The notes under the pieces: model-generated | What the model was told of the DNA's origin: nothing | The model's database searches: none | The model's input: only the letters and a program-made list of their open reading frames with translations | Part shown: positions 17,157 to 24,972 of the stretch, in pieces | Layout: each line of letters opens with the position of its first letter | Position numbering within the stretch: position 1 is the first letter of the stretch | Assembly: GCA_964291305.2 (NCBI GenBank) | Contig: OZ219783.1 | Span: 1,116,001-1,180,000 of the forward strand | Origin: VXNF01 sp964291305 | GTDB lineage: Bacteria > Actinomycetota > Acidimicrobiia > Acidimicrobiales > CATQHL01 | Direction of reading: 5' to 3' | DNA: 64,000 nucleotides | Made by a program: the position numbers and the translations under genes

Positions 17157-17289
17157 ACTGGCATGATCCACCAAGCGACGGGGGCGGCAAAAGGAGTAAT
17201 GTTGCCGTTCGTGCCTCGGCGGCCACAGTGCTTCCGAGTTGGTCAAATGTAATGGGTGTCACGGGACGACGGCCTAGGAGGTTTTGCTG

Positions 17290-17982
17290 ATGGAGCTAAA
17301 GAGCGAGTTTGAGGTGAGCGTTGGCGTAGATCGGGCCTGGGAGGTTCTCACCAACCCAGAGTTGATCGCCCCCTGCCTGCCAGGGGCGCGTCTCGACGAG
17401 GTGGACGGCGACGAGTTCAGAGGCGCCGTGAAGGTCAAGGTAGGGCCGATCTCGTCTGAGTACCGCGGTAAGGCCACGATGGTTGAGCTGAACCGTGACG
17501 ACCTGCGGATAGTCATTCGCGCCGAGGGCCGGGACTCGCGGGGAGCTGGCAACGCCGCCGCTGACATCACGGCAGTTATGGAAGCCGCCTCCGATACCAG
17601 CACTAAAGTGGAGGTCACTACCGATCTCAAGATCAGCGGCAAGGTTGCCCAGTTCGGCAGGGGAGTGCTGGGGGATGTCAGCGCCAAGCTGATGGGCCAG
17701 TTCGTGGACAACCTTGAGGCGATGCTGGGCGAGTCGGCAAAAGCTGATGAAGCTGACGCCCAGAGCGATAAGCCCGCGGGCGAAGCTAGCCACGCGACGG
17801 CAGGGGCTGCAGAGGACACGCCACCTGCGCCCGTTCCTCCTGCTCCTGCGGCTGAGCCGGAGGCGGTGGACTTGATGGATGCCGTGCCGCGACAGCTTCG
17901 CTTCTTAGCGCCCATTATCGGCGCGGTGATGGGATTCGGGCTGCTGCTCAAGAAGCTGTCGGGCCGGCGCGGCTCGTCTTAG
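17290..17982 (+). CDS. CoxG-like SRPBCC protein with C-terminal membrane anchor
   Basis: 230 residues. Residues about 1-150 are a CoxG/SRPBCC fold (MELKSEFEVSVGVDRAWEVL, LPGARLDEVDGDEF, GRGVLGDVSAKLMGQFVDNL). Then come an Ala/Pro/Glu-rich linker and a hydrophobic segment LAPIIGAVMGFGLLLKKLSG at the C-terminus. In Oligotropha, CoxG helps tether CO dehydrogenase to the membrane; the same is inferred here. AGGAGG (17276-17281) lies 8 nt before ATG 17290, which I prefer over TTG 17284. Confidence 0.9.
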   Translation: MELKSEFEVSVGVDRAWEVLTNPELIAPCLPGARLDEVDGDEFRGAVKVKVGPISSEYRGKATMVELNRDDLRIVIRAEGRDSRGAGNAAADITAVMEAASDTSTKVEVTTDLKISGKVAQFGRGVLGDVSAKLMGQFVDNLEAMLGESAKADEADAQSDKPAGEASHATAGAAEDTPPAPVPPAPAAEPEAVDLMDAVPRQLRFLAPIIGAVMGFGLLLKKLSGRRGSS

Positions 17983-18052
17983 GTCCTCGGCGCCTGTTTG
18001 GGCGCTGTACCTTGCTGAGAGCCTGCGTGCTCGGTGATCGGCGGATAGACCG

Positions 18053-18721
18053 TTGACCGCGCCAGGCGGCGTCAAGGGCACCTCGTTTCGAGCCTGGGCC
18101 GACGAGGCTGGCCTCATCGAACCTCAGCCTGCCCTGGCCGGCGCGGCGTCTCAGACTCGCCCGACGGGCCGGTCAGACAGCGTACGGGAACTAGGCGCTG
18201 AGCCCTGGGCCGCCGGCGGTGACGGTACCTCGCTGCGGGATTGGGTAGAGGTAGCCCAACTGCTTGGACGCCAGCCGCAGGGCAGATTCCGGGTTTGGGT
18301 GCGGAACCCCGACGGCAGCCCGAGAGTGATTCGCAACGACCCCCTGCTGGCCGACGGCACACCGATGCCGACGCGTTACTGGCTGGTGTCTTCGGCCGAC
18401 TGTCTGGCGGTCAGCCGACTGGAGTCTCGGGGCGGTGTGCGCCAGGCTGAAGCTAAAGTGGATGCTACGGCTCTAGCGGACTCCCATAGCCGCTACGCGG
18501 CCGAGCGGGACGCGGCTCTGCCGGCCAACCACAGTGGGCCGCGACCGGCGGGAGGGGTGGGCGGCACCGGCCGTGGCGTCAAATGTCTCCACGCCCACTA
18601 CGCCTGGCACCTCGCCGGCGGCGATGATCCGGTCGGGAAGTGGGTAGCTGCGCAACTCGCCAGCGAGTCCCAAGCGGCGACATCTTCGGCGCTGCCGTCG
18701 GCCGCCAAGCCGGCATCTTGA
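18053..18721 (+). CDS. DUF501-domain protein with duplicated N-terminal segment
   Basis: DUF501 core from about residue 65 to 205: VRNPDGSPRVIRNDPLLADG, MPTRYWLVSSADCLAVSRLES, VKCLHAHYAWHLAGGDDPVG. The His/Cys-rich CLHAHYAWHL motif is typical of the family; its biochemical function is unknown. In actinobacteria DUF501 normally sits between the ftsB-like gene and ppx. Oddly, GTSFRAWADEAGLIEPQP (residues 9-26) resembles GTSLRDWVEVAQLLGRQP (58-75), suggesting an internal duplication. TTG start proposed; a later start near residue 58 would give a conventional-size protein. Confidence 0.82.
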   Translation: MTAPGGVKGTSFRAWADEAGLIEPQPALAGAASQTRPTGRSDSVRELGAEPWAAGGDGTSLRDWVEVAQLLGRQPQGRFRVWVRNPDGSPRVIRNDPLLADGTPMPTRYWLVSSADCLAVSRLESRGGVRQAEAKVDATALADSHSRYAAERDAALPANHSGPRPAGGVGGTGRGVKCLHAHYAWHLAGGDDPVGKWVAAQLASESQAATSSALPSAAKPAS

Positions 18722-19698
18722 ACCACCCCGTCGACCGCATTGTGGCCGCGGTCGACTGCGGCACCAACTCCACACGCCTGCTCGTGAGTCGTGGGGGAGT
18801 TGAAACCCTCCAGCGGCGAGCCGTCGTCACCGGTCTCGGACGGGGCACCGATGCCACGGGCACACTGAACGGCGAGTCCATAGGTCGGACGGTGGCGGTG
18901 CTGAAGGAGTATCGCCAGATTATGGACGCGCTAGGCGTGGAGGCGGTGCGTGTCACGGCCACCTCGGCGGCTCGTGACGCCCGCAACGCCGAAGAGTTCT
19001 TCGATCGGGCCGGCGCTGTGTTGGGAACCCTCCCCGAGTTGCTGGACGGTGAGACCGAAGGCGCTTTGAGTTTTGCCGGCGCTACCGCCGGCCTGGATCC
19101 CGGGCGTGGCCCGTTCTTGGTGGCCGATATCGGCGGCGGGTCAACAGAGTTCGCTTTCGGTACCGAGAGCTGCGAAGCCATCCTCTCGGCTGACGTGGGT
19201 TGCGTGCGACTTACCGAGCAGTTCATTCAACACGACCCGCCGCGACCCGAGGAGTTGCACGCTTGCCTGTCAGTGGTTCAAGCACACCTAGAGGACGTTC
19301 TGGTCGCCATCGGTGACGCGCGCGACACAGCCTGCTTCATCGGCGTGGCCGGCACAGTCACCAGCGCTGCGGCCGTGGAGTTAGGCCTAGAGCCATACGA
19401 CCCCGAACAAATACACCACTTCGATTTGACCCGTGGGGCCGTCGAGGATGTGTTCCGCACACTGGCAACCGAGGATTGCTCTCAGCGGATCGCCAATCCG
19501 GGTCTGCACGCCGACCGGGCCGATGTCATCGTGGCGGGTCTGTGTGTGCTGGTGAAGACAATGCGCTTTTTCGGCTTCGAAAGTTGCCTGGTCTCCGAAA
19601 GCGATTTGCTAGACGGCCTGGTCGGTAGTCTGCTGAACTCCGAGTTCGAGTTGGGTGCCCTTGGCCTGCCACAGCAGGGCAACGCTGATGCTGGCTAG
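18718..19698 (+). CDS. Ppx/GppA-family exopolyphosphatase
   Basis: 326 residues in the ASKHA fold: AAVDCGTNSTRLLV (phosphate-1 loop), FLVADIGGGSTEFAFG (phosphate-2 loop) and the GVAGTVTSAAAVELG segment. The family hydrolyses terminal phosphate from polyphosphate or pppGpp. TTG 18718 overlaps the DUF501 stop (TTGA) and immediately precedes the homology; an upstream frame to 18640 shows no similarity. DUF501-ppx coupling is usual in actinobacteria. Confidence 0.92.
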   Translation: MNHPVDRIVAAVDCGTNSTRLLVSRGGVETLQRRAVVTGLGRGTDATGTLNGESIGRTVAVLKEYRQIMDALGVEAVRVTATSAARDARNAEEFFDRAGAVLGTLPELLDGETEGALSFAGATAGLDPGRGPFLVADIGGGSTEFAFGTESCEAILSADVGCVRLTEQFIQHDPPRPEELHACLSVVQAHLEDVLVAIGDARDTACFIGVAGTVTSAAAVELGLEPYDPEQIHHFDLTRGAVEDVFRTLATEDCSQRIANPGLHADRADVIVAGLCVLVKTMRFFGFESCLVSESDLLDGLVGSLLNSEFELGALGLPQQGNADAG

Positions 19699-20329
19699 GG
19701 TCCCGGAACGAATGCGCAAGGTGCTTGCTTCTCCCGATTCGCCTCCGGTGTTGTCTGGACGCCGGGTGCGCCTCCGGCCGTTGGCGCCGGGTGACTTTGC
19801 CCAGTGGCGAGAGGTGCGCGGCTACAACGGAGTCTGGTTGACCCAGTGGGAGCCGGCCAAACTAAAAGGAGCACCAGATCCCGATGTCAGCCGATCGGCA
19901 TTTGCCGCGCGCTGCGCTGCTCGTGACCGCGAGCGGCATCTGGGCACGGGCTTTGGGTTTGGCGTGTTCGTGGATGGCACTCTGGTTGGGGAGCTGAACG
20001 TGGCCGGCGTGAGCCGAGGCCCCTTCCAGTCCTGCAGCATTGGCTACTGGGTAGACCAGCGCCAGGCCGGTAACGGCTACATCCCCGAGGCGGTGGTTGC
20101 CGGCCTGAAGTTCGCCTTCGAAGACCTCAACATGCATCGGGTTGAGATTGCCATCGTGCCCCGAAACCTCCGGAGCCGTCGAGTGGTGGAAAAGTTGGCG
20201 CTGCGCTCGGAGGGTGTGGCGCTTCGCTTCTTGGAGATCAACGGCTGCTGGGAAGACCATGAGCGCTTTGCCATCACCGCCGAAGAGTGGGCACAGCGCC
20301 GGGACGGTCTGATCTTTAGTTGGCTTTGA
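19688..20329 (+). CDS. RimJ/RimL-type GNAT N-acetyltransferase
   Basis: 213 residues of the GNAT fold similar to ribosomal-protein alanine acetyltransferases: RVRLRPLAPGDFAQW at the N-terminus, CSIGYWVDQRQAGNGYIPEA (acetyl-CoA loop), and NMHRVEIAIVPRNLRSRRVVEKL, the last part being highly typical of RimJ/RimL. The substrate is unknown. ATG 19688 overlaps the end of ppx by 11 nt. Confidence 0.88.
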   Translation: MLARVPERMRKVLASPDSPPVLSGRRVRLRPLAPGDFAQWREVRGYNGVWLTQWEPAKLKGAPDPDVSRSAFAARCAARDRERHLGTGFGFGVFVDGTLVGELNVAGVSRGPFQSCSIGYWVDQRQAGNGYIPEAVVAGLKFAFEDLNMHRVEIAIVPRNLRSRRVVEKLALRSEGVALRFLEINGCWEDHERFAITAEEWAQRRDGLIFSWL

Positions 20330-20336
20330 GGCCCGG

Positions 20337-21323
20337 GTGATCGCGCAGTTTGATTCGAGACGGCCGCTGGGGGTCTCAGTTCCGCTGGATGGCCCCTTGG
20401 GCGCTCAGCGGAACCTCATTAGCCAGTTGGTGTCGTGGGGCTACACCGATCTTTGGTCTGCTGAAACTTCAGGGGTAGATGGGTTTACTCCGCTGGCCTT
20501 GGCGGCGTCTTGGGAGCCCGAAGTCCGGCTCGGTACGGCCATCATTCCTATTTTCACCCGGGGTCCAGCCACCCTGGCACAGTCGGCTGCAGCGCTAGCA
20601 CAGGCTGCGCCAGGCCGGTTCACTCTGGGTATCGGAACATCCTCGGACATAATCGTGGAGCGCTGGAACGGTATTCCTTTCCGTGAGCCCTACCGCCGGG
20701 CGCGTGACACGCTGCGTTTCCTGCGTGAGGCCCTAGCGGGCGAGAAGGTGACCGCCCGCTACGACACCTTCGAGGTGAGAGGATTCCGCCTGACGCTCGC
20801 TGAGCCGCTTACTCAGCCGGTCCCGCTGCTACTGGCCGCTTTGCGTCCGCAGATGCTGCGCCTCGCAGCCCGGGAAGCCGACGGCGCGATCATCAACTGG
20901 CTTTCGGCCAGCGACACAGCCCGAGTGACTGGGATCGTGCGCCAACTGGCCCCCGATGCGGAGATCGTGGCCCGCTTGTTTGTTTGCCCGAACCCAGATC
21001 GCGCCACGGTGCTGTCTGCCGCCAAGCGGATGCTGGCCACTTATCTCTCGGTGGCTGTCTACCGAGCGTTCCATATCTGGCTGGGACGAGAGGCCATGCT
21101 GACATCGTTCTGGCAGCTCTGGGACAGCGGCGACCGGGCGGGTGCTCTGAAGCAGATCCCCGACGAACTGGTGGACGACATCATCATCCACGGGACGCCA
21201 ACGGAGTGCCGAGACCACATTGCCCGCTACCTAGCCAAAGGTGTCAACACACCGGTGCTGTCGGTGCTGCCGTTCGGGGAGCTAGACACCCATGAGGGCT
21301 ACCGCCTGCTCAGCGGCTGCTAG
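20337..21323 (+). CDS. LLM-class (luciferase-like) F420-type oxidoreductase
   Basis: 328-residue TIM-barrel protein of the bacterial luciferase superfamily: LGVSVPLDGPLGAQRNLISQ, LGTAIIPIFTRGPATLAQSA, FTLGIGTSSDIIVERWNG, and VPLLLAALRPQMLRLAAREADG. Actinobacterial proteins of this shape mostly use cofactor F420; the flavin alternative (FMN) cannot be excluded. Substrate unknown. GTG start, 7 nt after the acetyltransferase gene, so probably in one transcript. The gene ends 30 bp before the convergent rmuC. Confidence 0.87.
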   Translation: MIAQFDSRRPLGVSVPLDGPLGAQRNLISQLVSWGYTDLWSAETSGVDGFTPLALAASWEPEVRLGTAIIPIFTRGPATLAQSAAALAQAAPGRFTLGIGTSSDIIVERWNGIPFREPYRRARDTLRFLREALAGEKVTARYDTFEVRGFRLTLAEPLTQPVPLLLAALRPQMLRLAAREADGAIINWLSASDTARVTGIVRQLAPDAEIVARLFVCPNPDRATVLSAAKRMLATYLSVAVYRAFHIWLGREAMLTSFWQLWDSGDRAGALKQIPDELVDDIIIHGTPTECRDHIARYLAKGVNTPVLSVLPFGELDTHEGYRLLSGC

Positions 21324-21353
21324 CAGACCCAGGCCACCGGAGCCGGGCGAGGG

Positions 21354-22649
21354 CTAGTTCGGTGTAGCAGACTCCTGCGGGGGATCTTTGTCTTCGGTCA
21401 GCTCAGGGGCCACCAGGGGCCGTACATCTAGGTCGACTAGCGAGGGAGCGTCGAACTGTTTGGTAGCAGCGGGACCTAGCTCCTCGAACCTCCGGGCACG
21501 AGGTAGCACGCGGCGTTCTAGAGACCCGATCGAGCTGTTGTAAGCGTTCACTGCTCTCGTCAGCCCTTTGCCCATATCGTCCACGTGGCCTGAGTAAATC
21601 TGCAGGCTGTCGTAGAGATCTTTGCCAAGATCGGCGATCTTCTGCGCATTTTCTTGCATGTCCTGTTGCTGCCAGGCCAAGGCCACGGTTTTCAGGAAGG
21701 CCAGCAATAATCCGGGGGTGGCGATTAGTACCTGGTGTTTCTCCCAGGCCTCCTGCCAGAGCGTTGGACGCACGTCCATTGCCGCATCCAGGATTGGGTC
21801 GGCGGGCACGAACATGACCACGAAGTCGGGGGAGCCCTCCACGGCGCTGCCGTAGTTCTTGTCTTTTAGCGTCCGGGCGTGGCCGAGTAGCGAATTTGCG
21901 TGCTTCTCGAGCATGCCCGCGCGGCGTTCGTCGTTGTCAGAGGTGTTGTGGGCGTCGAGATACGAATCAAGCGGCGTCTTGGCGTCGATGACAACCTGCA
22001 CACCACCAGGGACGCGCACGACCGCGTCGGGTCTGATGGTTCCGCCCTCGGCTGCATGGGAACTCTGCTCAAAGAAGTCGATGTGTTCCCGCATGCCTGC
22101 GAGTTCGAGGATGTTGCGCAGCTGCTGCTCGCCCCACAATCCACGAATCTGTGGTGAGCGGAGAGCTTCGCCGAGGTTTTGGGCCATGCCCTGCAGCTGT
22201 CCGACCTGCGTTAGTAGCCCCTGATAGGCGCCCTCGCGCTTCTCCTCGATCTCGTTGACCCGTGTCTCGAACTTCTCCAGGTTCTTCCGGATGGGTTCGA
22301 GCAGGTTGGTAATGGCCTGCTGGCGCTTGTCCAGGTCCTGATTACCGATTTGCCGTTGATCCTCAAAACGAGCCTTGGCCTGCTTTAGCAACTCTTCGCT
22401 GTTTGCGTTGAAGATTTCCGAGGCGAGGCCTTTGAAGTGAGTCTCTAGACCTGCTCGTGCTTTTTCGACTTCCTCCAGGCGCGTGGCGTGTCTGGCCTCG
22501 AGCGCTGCAATCTGGCGGTTGGCTTCGTCCCGTTGAGCTGCCGCCTCATCCCGCTGGCGGGCCACCTCGTCCCGCTGGCGGATGGTGCGAAAAAGTACGC
22601 CTACGGCCAACAGCGCTACTAGCGCCACGACGATGATTGCGATTTCCAT
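21354..22649 (-). CDS. rmuC: RmuC-family DNA recombination protein
   Basis: 431 residues: one N-terminal membrane segment (EIAIIVVALVALLAVGVLF), a long charged coiled coil with repeated RQRDEVARQRDEAAAQRDEA heptads (about 25-150), then the RmuC nuclease-like domain (RGLWGEQQLRNILELAGM, DAVVRVPGGVQVVIDAKTPL, FVVMFVPADPILDAAM). RmuC limits inversions at short inverted repeats; its membrane anchoring and coiled coil fit the family. Convergent with the LLM gene. Confidence 0.93.
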   Translation of the reverse strand: MEIAIIVVALVALLAVGVLFRTIRQRDEVARQRDEAAAQRDEANRQIAALEARHATRLEEVEKARAGLETHFKGLASEIFNANSEELLKQAKARFEDQRQIGNQDLDKRQQAITNLLEPIRKNLEKFETRVNEIEEKREGAYQGLLTQVGQLQGMAQNLGEALRSPQIRGLWGEQQLRNILELAGMREHIDFFEQSSHAAEGGTIRPDAVVRVPGGVQVVIDAKTPLDSYLDAHNTSDNDERRAGMLEKHANSLLGHARTLKDKNYGSAVEGSPDFVVMFVPADPILDAAMDVRPTLWQEAWEKHQVLIATPGLLLAFLKTVALAWQQQDMQENAQKIADLGKDLYDSLQIYSGHVDDMGKGLTRAVNAYNSSIGSLERRVLPRARRFEELGPAATKQFDAPSLVDLDVRPLVAPELTEDKDPPQESATPN

Positions 22650-22719
22650 GGCTACCTCCTCAGAGGGAGCTTAGGTAGGGGGTGTGACAACACCCGACAA
22701 GCAGGCCGCCCCAGGTGGC

Positions 22720-24015
22720 TCAGCTGCGCCATTCGGTGCCACCGGGGTAAGCGAAGCTCAACTCGGTTCCGGGTCTGAAGGCACTGCTGGCACCGGGGCG
22801 GCTCGGTAGGCGGTAGCGGCCAGCGCTCACCTCTACAGGGTCGGCCATGTGCTCGTGCAGGTGGGCGACGTACTCCAGGGCCAGGCTCTCAGTGTCAGCG
22901 GCCACGCAGATGGCGTTGAAGAAGGCGAAGTGCTGGACCGCTTCGCACAGGCCCACCCCGCCGGCGTGAGGGACGACTTCCACTCCAGCGCCAGCAGCCA
23001 TGAGGATTACCGCTAGCAGGTCGTGAACTCCGCCCATACGGGTGGCGTCAATTTGCATGACCTGCACGCCTCCGAGTTGGAGCAGTTGCTTGGCTAGGGT
23101 GGGATTGGCCAGCATCTCGCCGGTGGCGATGGGGATCGGCGCCACGGCGTCGGCAATGCTGGCGTGGCCTACGATGTCGTCGGGATGGGTGGGCTCCTCC
23201 ACCCAGCGCAGGTCGAACTCCTGCAGTTCTGCGATGGCGGCGATGGCCTCGGGCACGCTCCAGCGCTGGTTGGCGTCCACCGCGATTGCTACGTTCGGCC
23301 CAACCGTTTCGCGGGCCAACCGCAGGCGCCGTCGGTCCTGAGCGATATCTGCACCGACCTTCAGCTTGATAGTCGTGAAGCCTTCCGCCACTGCCTCTCG
23401 GCACAGCCGCACCAGCTTCTCGTCGCTGTAGCCCAGCCAGCCGGGGCTGGTCGTGTAAGCGGCCAGGCCGTCTTGTTGCAGCTTGGCTATGCGGGCAGCC
23501 CGCTCTGGCTGGCGCTGCTCTAGGATTTCTCGCGCTCGGCCCGGGTCCAGGAAGTCGGCAATGTAGGTCCAGTCCACGAGCGCCACCAGTTCGGCGGGTT
23601 CCAGCGCCGCCAGGGTGGACCAGAGCGGACGGCCCTCCCGCTGTGCCCGCAGGTCCCACACGGCCGCCATAGTCGCCCCGATGGCCATGTGCATTATCCC
23701 CTTGTCGGGTCCCAGCCAGCGCAACTGGCTATCCCAGGTAATCTCCCGGTTTAGCGCACCGGGGTCTTCGACGAGTCCGTCGACACTTCGCCCGACCAAC
23801 CGTTTCGCCACAGCCGCTACGGCAGCTGTCTGGAGGTGGTTGCCTCGGCCGATGGTGAACACGAAGCCGTGTCCCAATAACGAGGGCTCGGAGGTTGTCA
23901 GGCGGAGGTAGGCGGCCGAGTAGTCGGGGTCGGGGTTCATGGCGTCGGAGCCGTCGAGCTGTCGGCTGGTGGGGTAGCGCAGGTCGGTGACTGTCACGCC
24001 GGTGATTGTTGTCAT
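22720..24015 (-). CDS. L-fuconate dehydratase-like enolase-superfamily enzyme
   Basis: 431-residue mandelate-racemase/enolase-type protein, with N-terminal capping domain (HGFVFTIGRGNHLQTAAV) and barrel domain. Catalytic-type residues appear in FTTIKLKVGAD (Lys dyad), AVDANQRW and VEEPTHPDD (metal ligands), PIATGEM, and VVPHAGGVGLCEAVQH (His). This set closely matches fuconate dehydratase/ENOSF1, which makes 2-keto-3-deoxy-L-fuconate. L-galactonate or other 6-deoxy sugar acids are possible substrates. A putative exporter gene lies downstream of its start on the same strand. Confidence 0.85.
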   Translation of the reverse strand: MTTITGVTVTDLRYPTSRQLDGSDAMNPDPDYSAAYLRLTTSEPSLLGHGFVFTIGRGNHLQTAAVAAVAKRLVGRSVDGLVEDPGALNREITWDSQLRWLGPDKGIMHMAIGATMAAVWDLRAQREGRPLWSTLAALEPAELVALVDWTYIADFLDPGRAREILEQRQPERAARIAKLQQDGLAAYTTSPGWLGYSDEKLVRLCREAVAEGFTTIKLKVGADIAQDRRRLRLARETVGPNVAIAVDANQRWSVPEAIAAIAELQEFDLRWVEEPTHPDDIVGHASIADAVAPIPIATGEMLANPTLAKQLLQLGGVQVMQIDATRMGGVHDLLAVILMAAGAGVEVVPHAGGVGLCEAVQHFAFFNAICVAADTESLALEYVAHLHEHMADPVEVSAGRYRLPSRPGASSAFRPGTELSFAYPGGTEWRS

Positions 24016-24073
24016 TCGGTTGCCTTTGTTTCGTTCGAAGGGTTGTTCAGGGGCGAAGCGGCTGTTGGCATGG

Positions 24074-24934
24074 CTACTGGAGGCTAGAGGCTGAGTTCTC
24101 AGCGGTGCGGCTGAGGAAGATGGCCACGATGACTAGGCCGATGCCGACTAACTCGCGGGCGCTTGGAACCTGGGATAGTGCCAGAAACCCCACTACCGCT
24201 GCAGTGACCGGGGCTAGCGCCTGCAAGAGAGCGAAGCGACCTTGGTCTATACGCCGCATGACCCACTGGTCTAGCCCGTAGGGGATTACGTTCGATAGCA
24301 GTCCGACTAGGAGACAAAGTCCTAGCAGGGTCGGCTGTTTTATGGCCGTCGGCACGTGGGGGATCCCGAACGGGCTGATGACTAGGGCTCCTACCAGCAT
24401 CCCCAAGCCGAGCCCGTCAATCCAAGCGGCCCCACGCGCCACCCTGTGGCCCAGGACGATGTAGCCCGCCCAGAAGGCACCCGCCAAAAGCGCGAATCCA
24501 ACACCCCGCAGCGTGCCGTCGGTCTCCACCCCCGCTAGCACCACGACGCCGGCAGTGGCCAGAGCCAGCGCCACGCCCGAGCGCAGGCTGCGAGTGCCGA
24601 AGGCAGCCACAGCTACCGGACCCATGAACTCGATGGCGACAGCGTTGCCGAGTGGCACCAACTCCACCGAGTAGTAGATCGCCAAGTTCATGGCAGCCAG
24701 CACGATGCCGAACAGCGATGCCCAGCACAGTTCTGCGAAAGTCCAGCGGCGCCGCCAGGAACGTCGCAGCGCCACGATCATGAGCGCCGCCGACAAGACC
24801 CGCAGCAGCGCTACGCCGCCTGGTCGCAACTCCTCGAACAGGTTCACCGCTAGCGCTTGGCCCACAAACTGCGATGTAGCCCCCGCTAGGAACAGCGGTT
24901 CGGGCGGGATCCGGGTGGGATCAAATAGCCGCAT
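24074..24934 (-). CDS. EamA/RhtA-type drug/metabolite transporter
   Basis: 286 residues with about ten hydrophobic segments in two EamA repeats. Recognisable parts are FLAGATSQFVGQALAVNLFEEL, VPLGNAVAIEFMGPVAVAAF and VIPYGLDQWVMRRIDQGRFALLQALAPV, similar to RhtA-like amino-acid/homoserine exporters. The exported compound is unknown. It may be cotranscribed with the dehydratase gene 58 nt downstream. Confidence 0.88.
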   Translation of the reverse strand: MRLFDPTRIPPEPLFLAGATSQFVGQALAVNLFEELRPGGVALLRVLSAALMIVALRRSWRRRWTFAELCWASLFGIVLAAMNLAIYYSVELVPLGNAVAIEFMGPVAVAAFGTRSLRSGVALALATAGVVVLAGVETDGTLRGVGFALLAGAFWAGYIVLGHRVARGAAWIDGLGLGMLVGALVISPFGIPHVPTAIKQPTLLGLCLLVGLLSNVIPYGLDQWVMRRIDQGRFALLQALAPVTAAVVGFLALSQVPSARELVGIGLVIVAIFLSRTAENSASSLQ

Positions 24935-24972
24935 CGGTGGATGCTACGGGTCGCTGTGGCGCCCGCAGGCGC

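Noticed and set aside
17199..17252. 17-residue frame after AAAGGAG upstream of coxG, possible leader peptide
   Set aside because: Spacing between ribosome-binding site and ATG is only about 2 nt and the peptide has no attenuator-like features.
18000..18052. Second copy of the 96-bp duplicated segment at the right end of the cox cluster
   Set aside because: Only a match of about 8-10 bases (GTGCTCGG) was found; not above chance.
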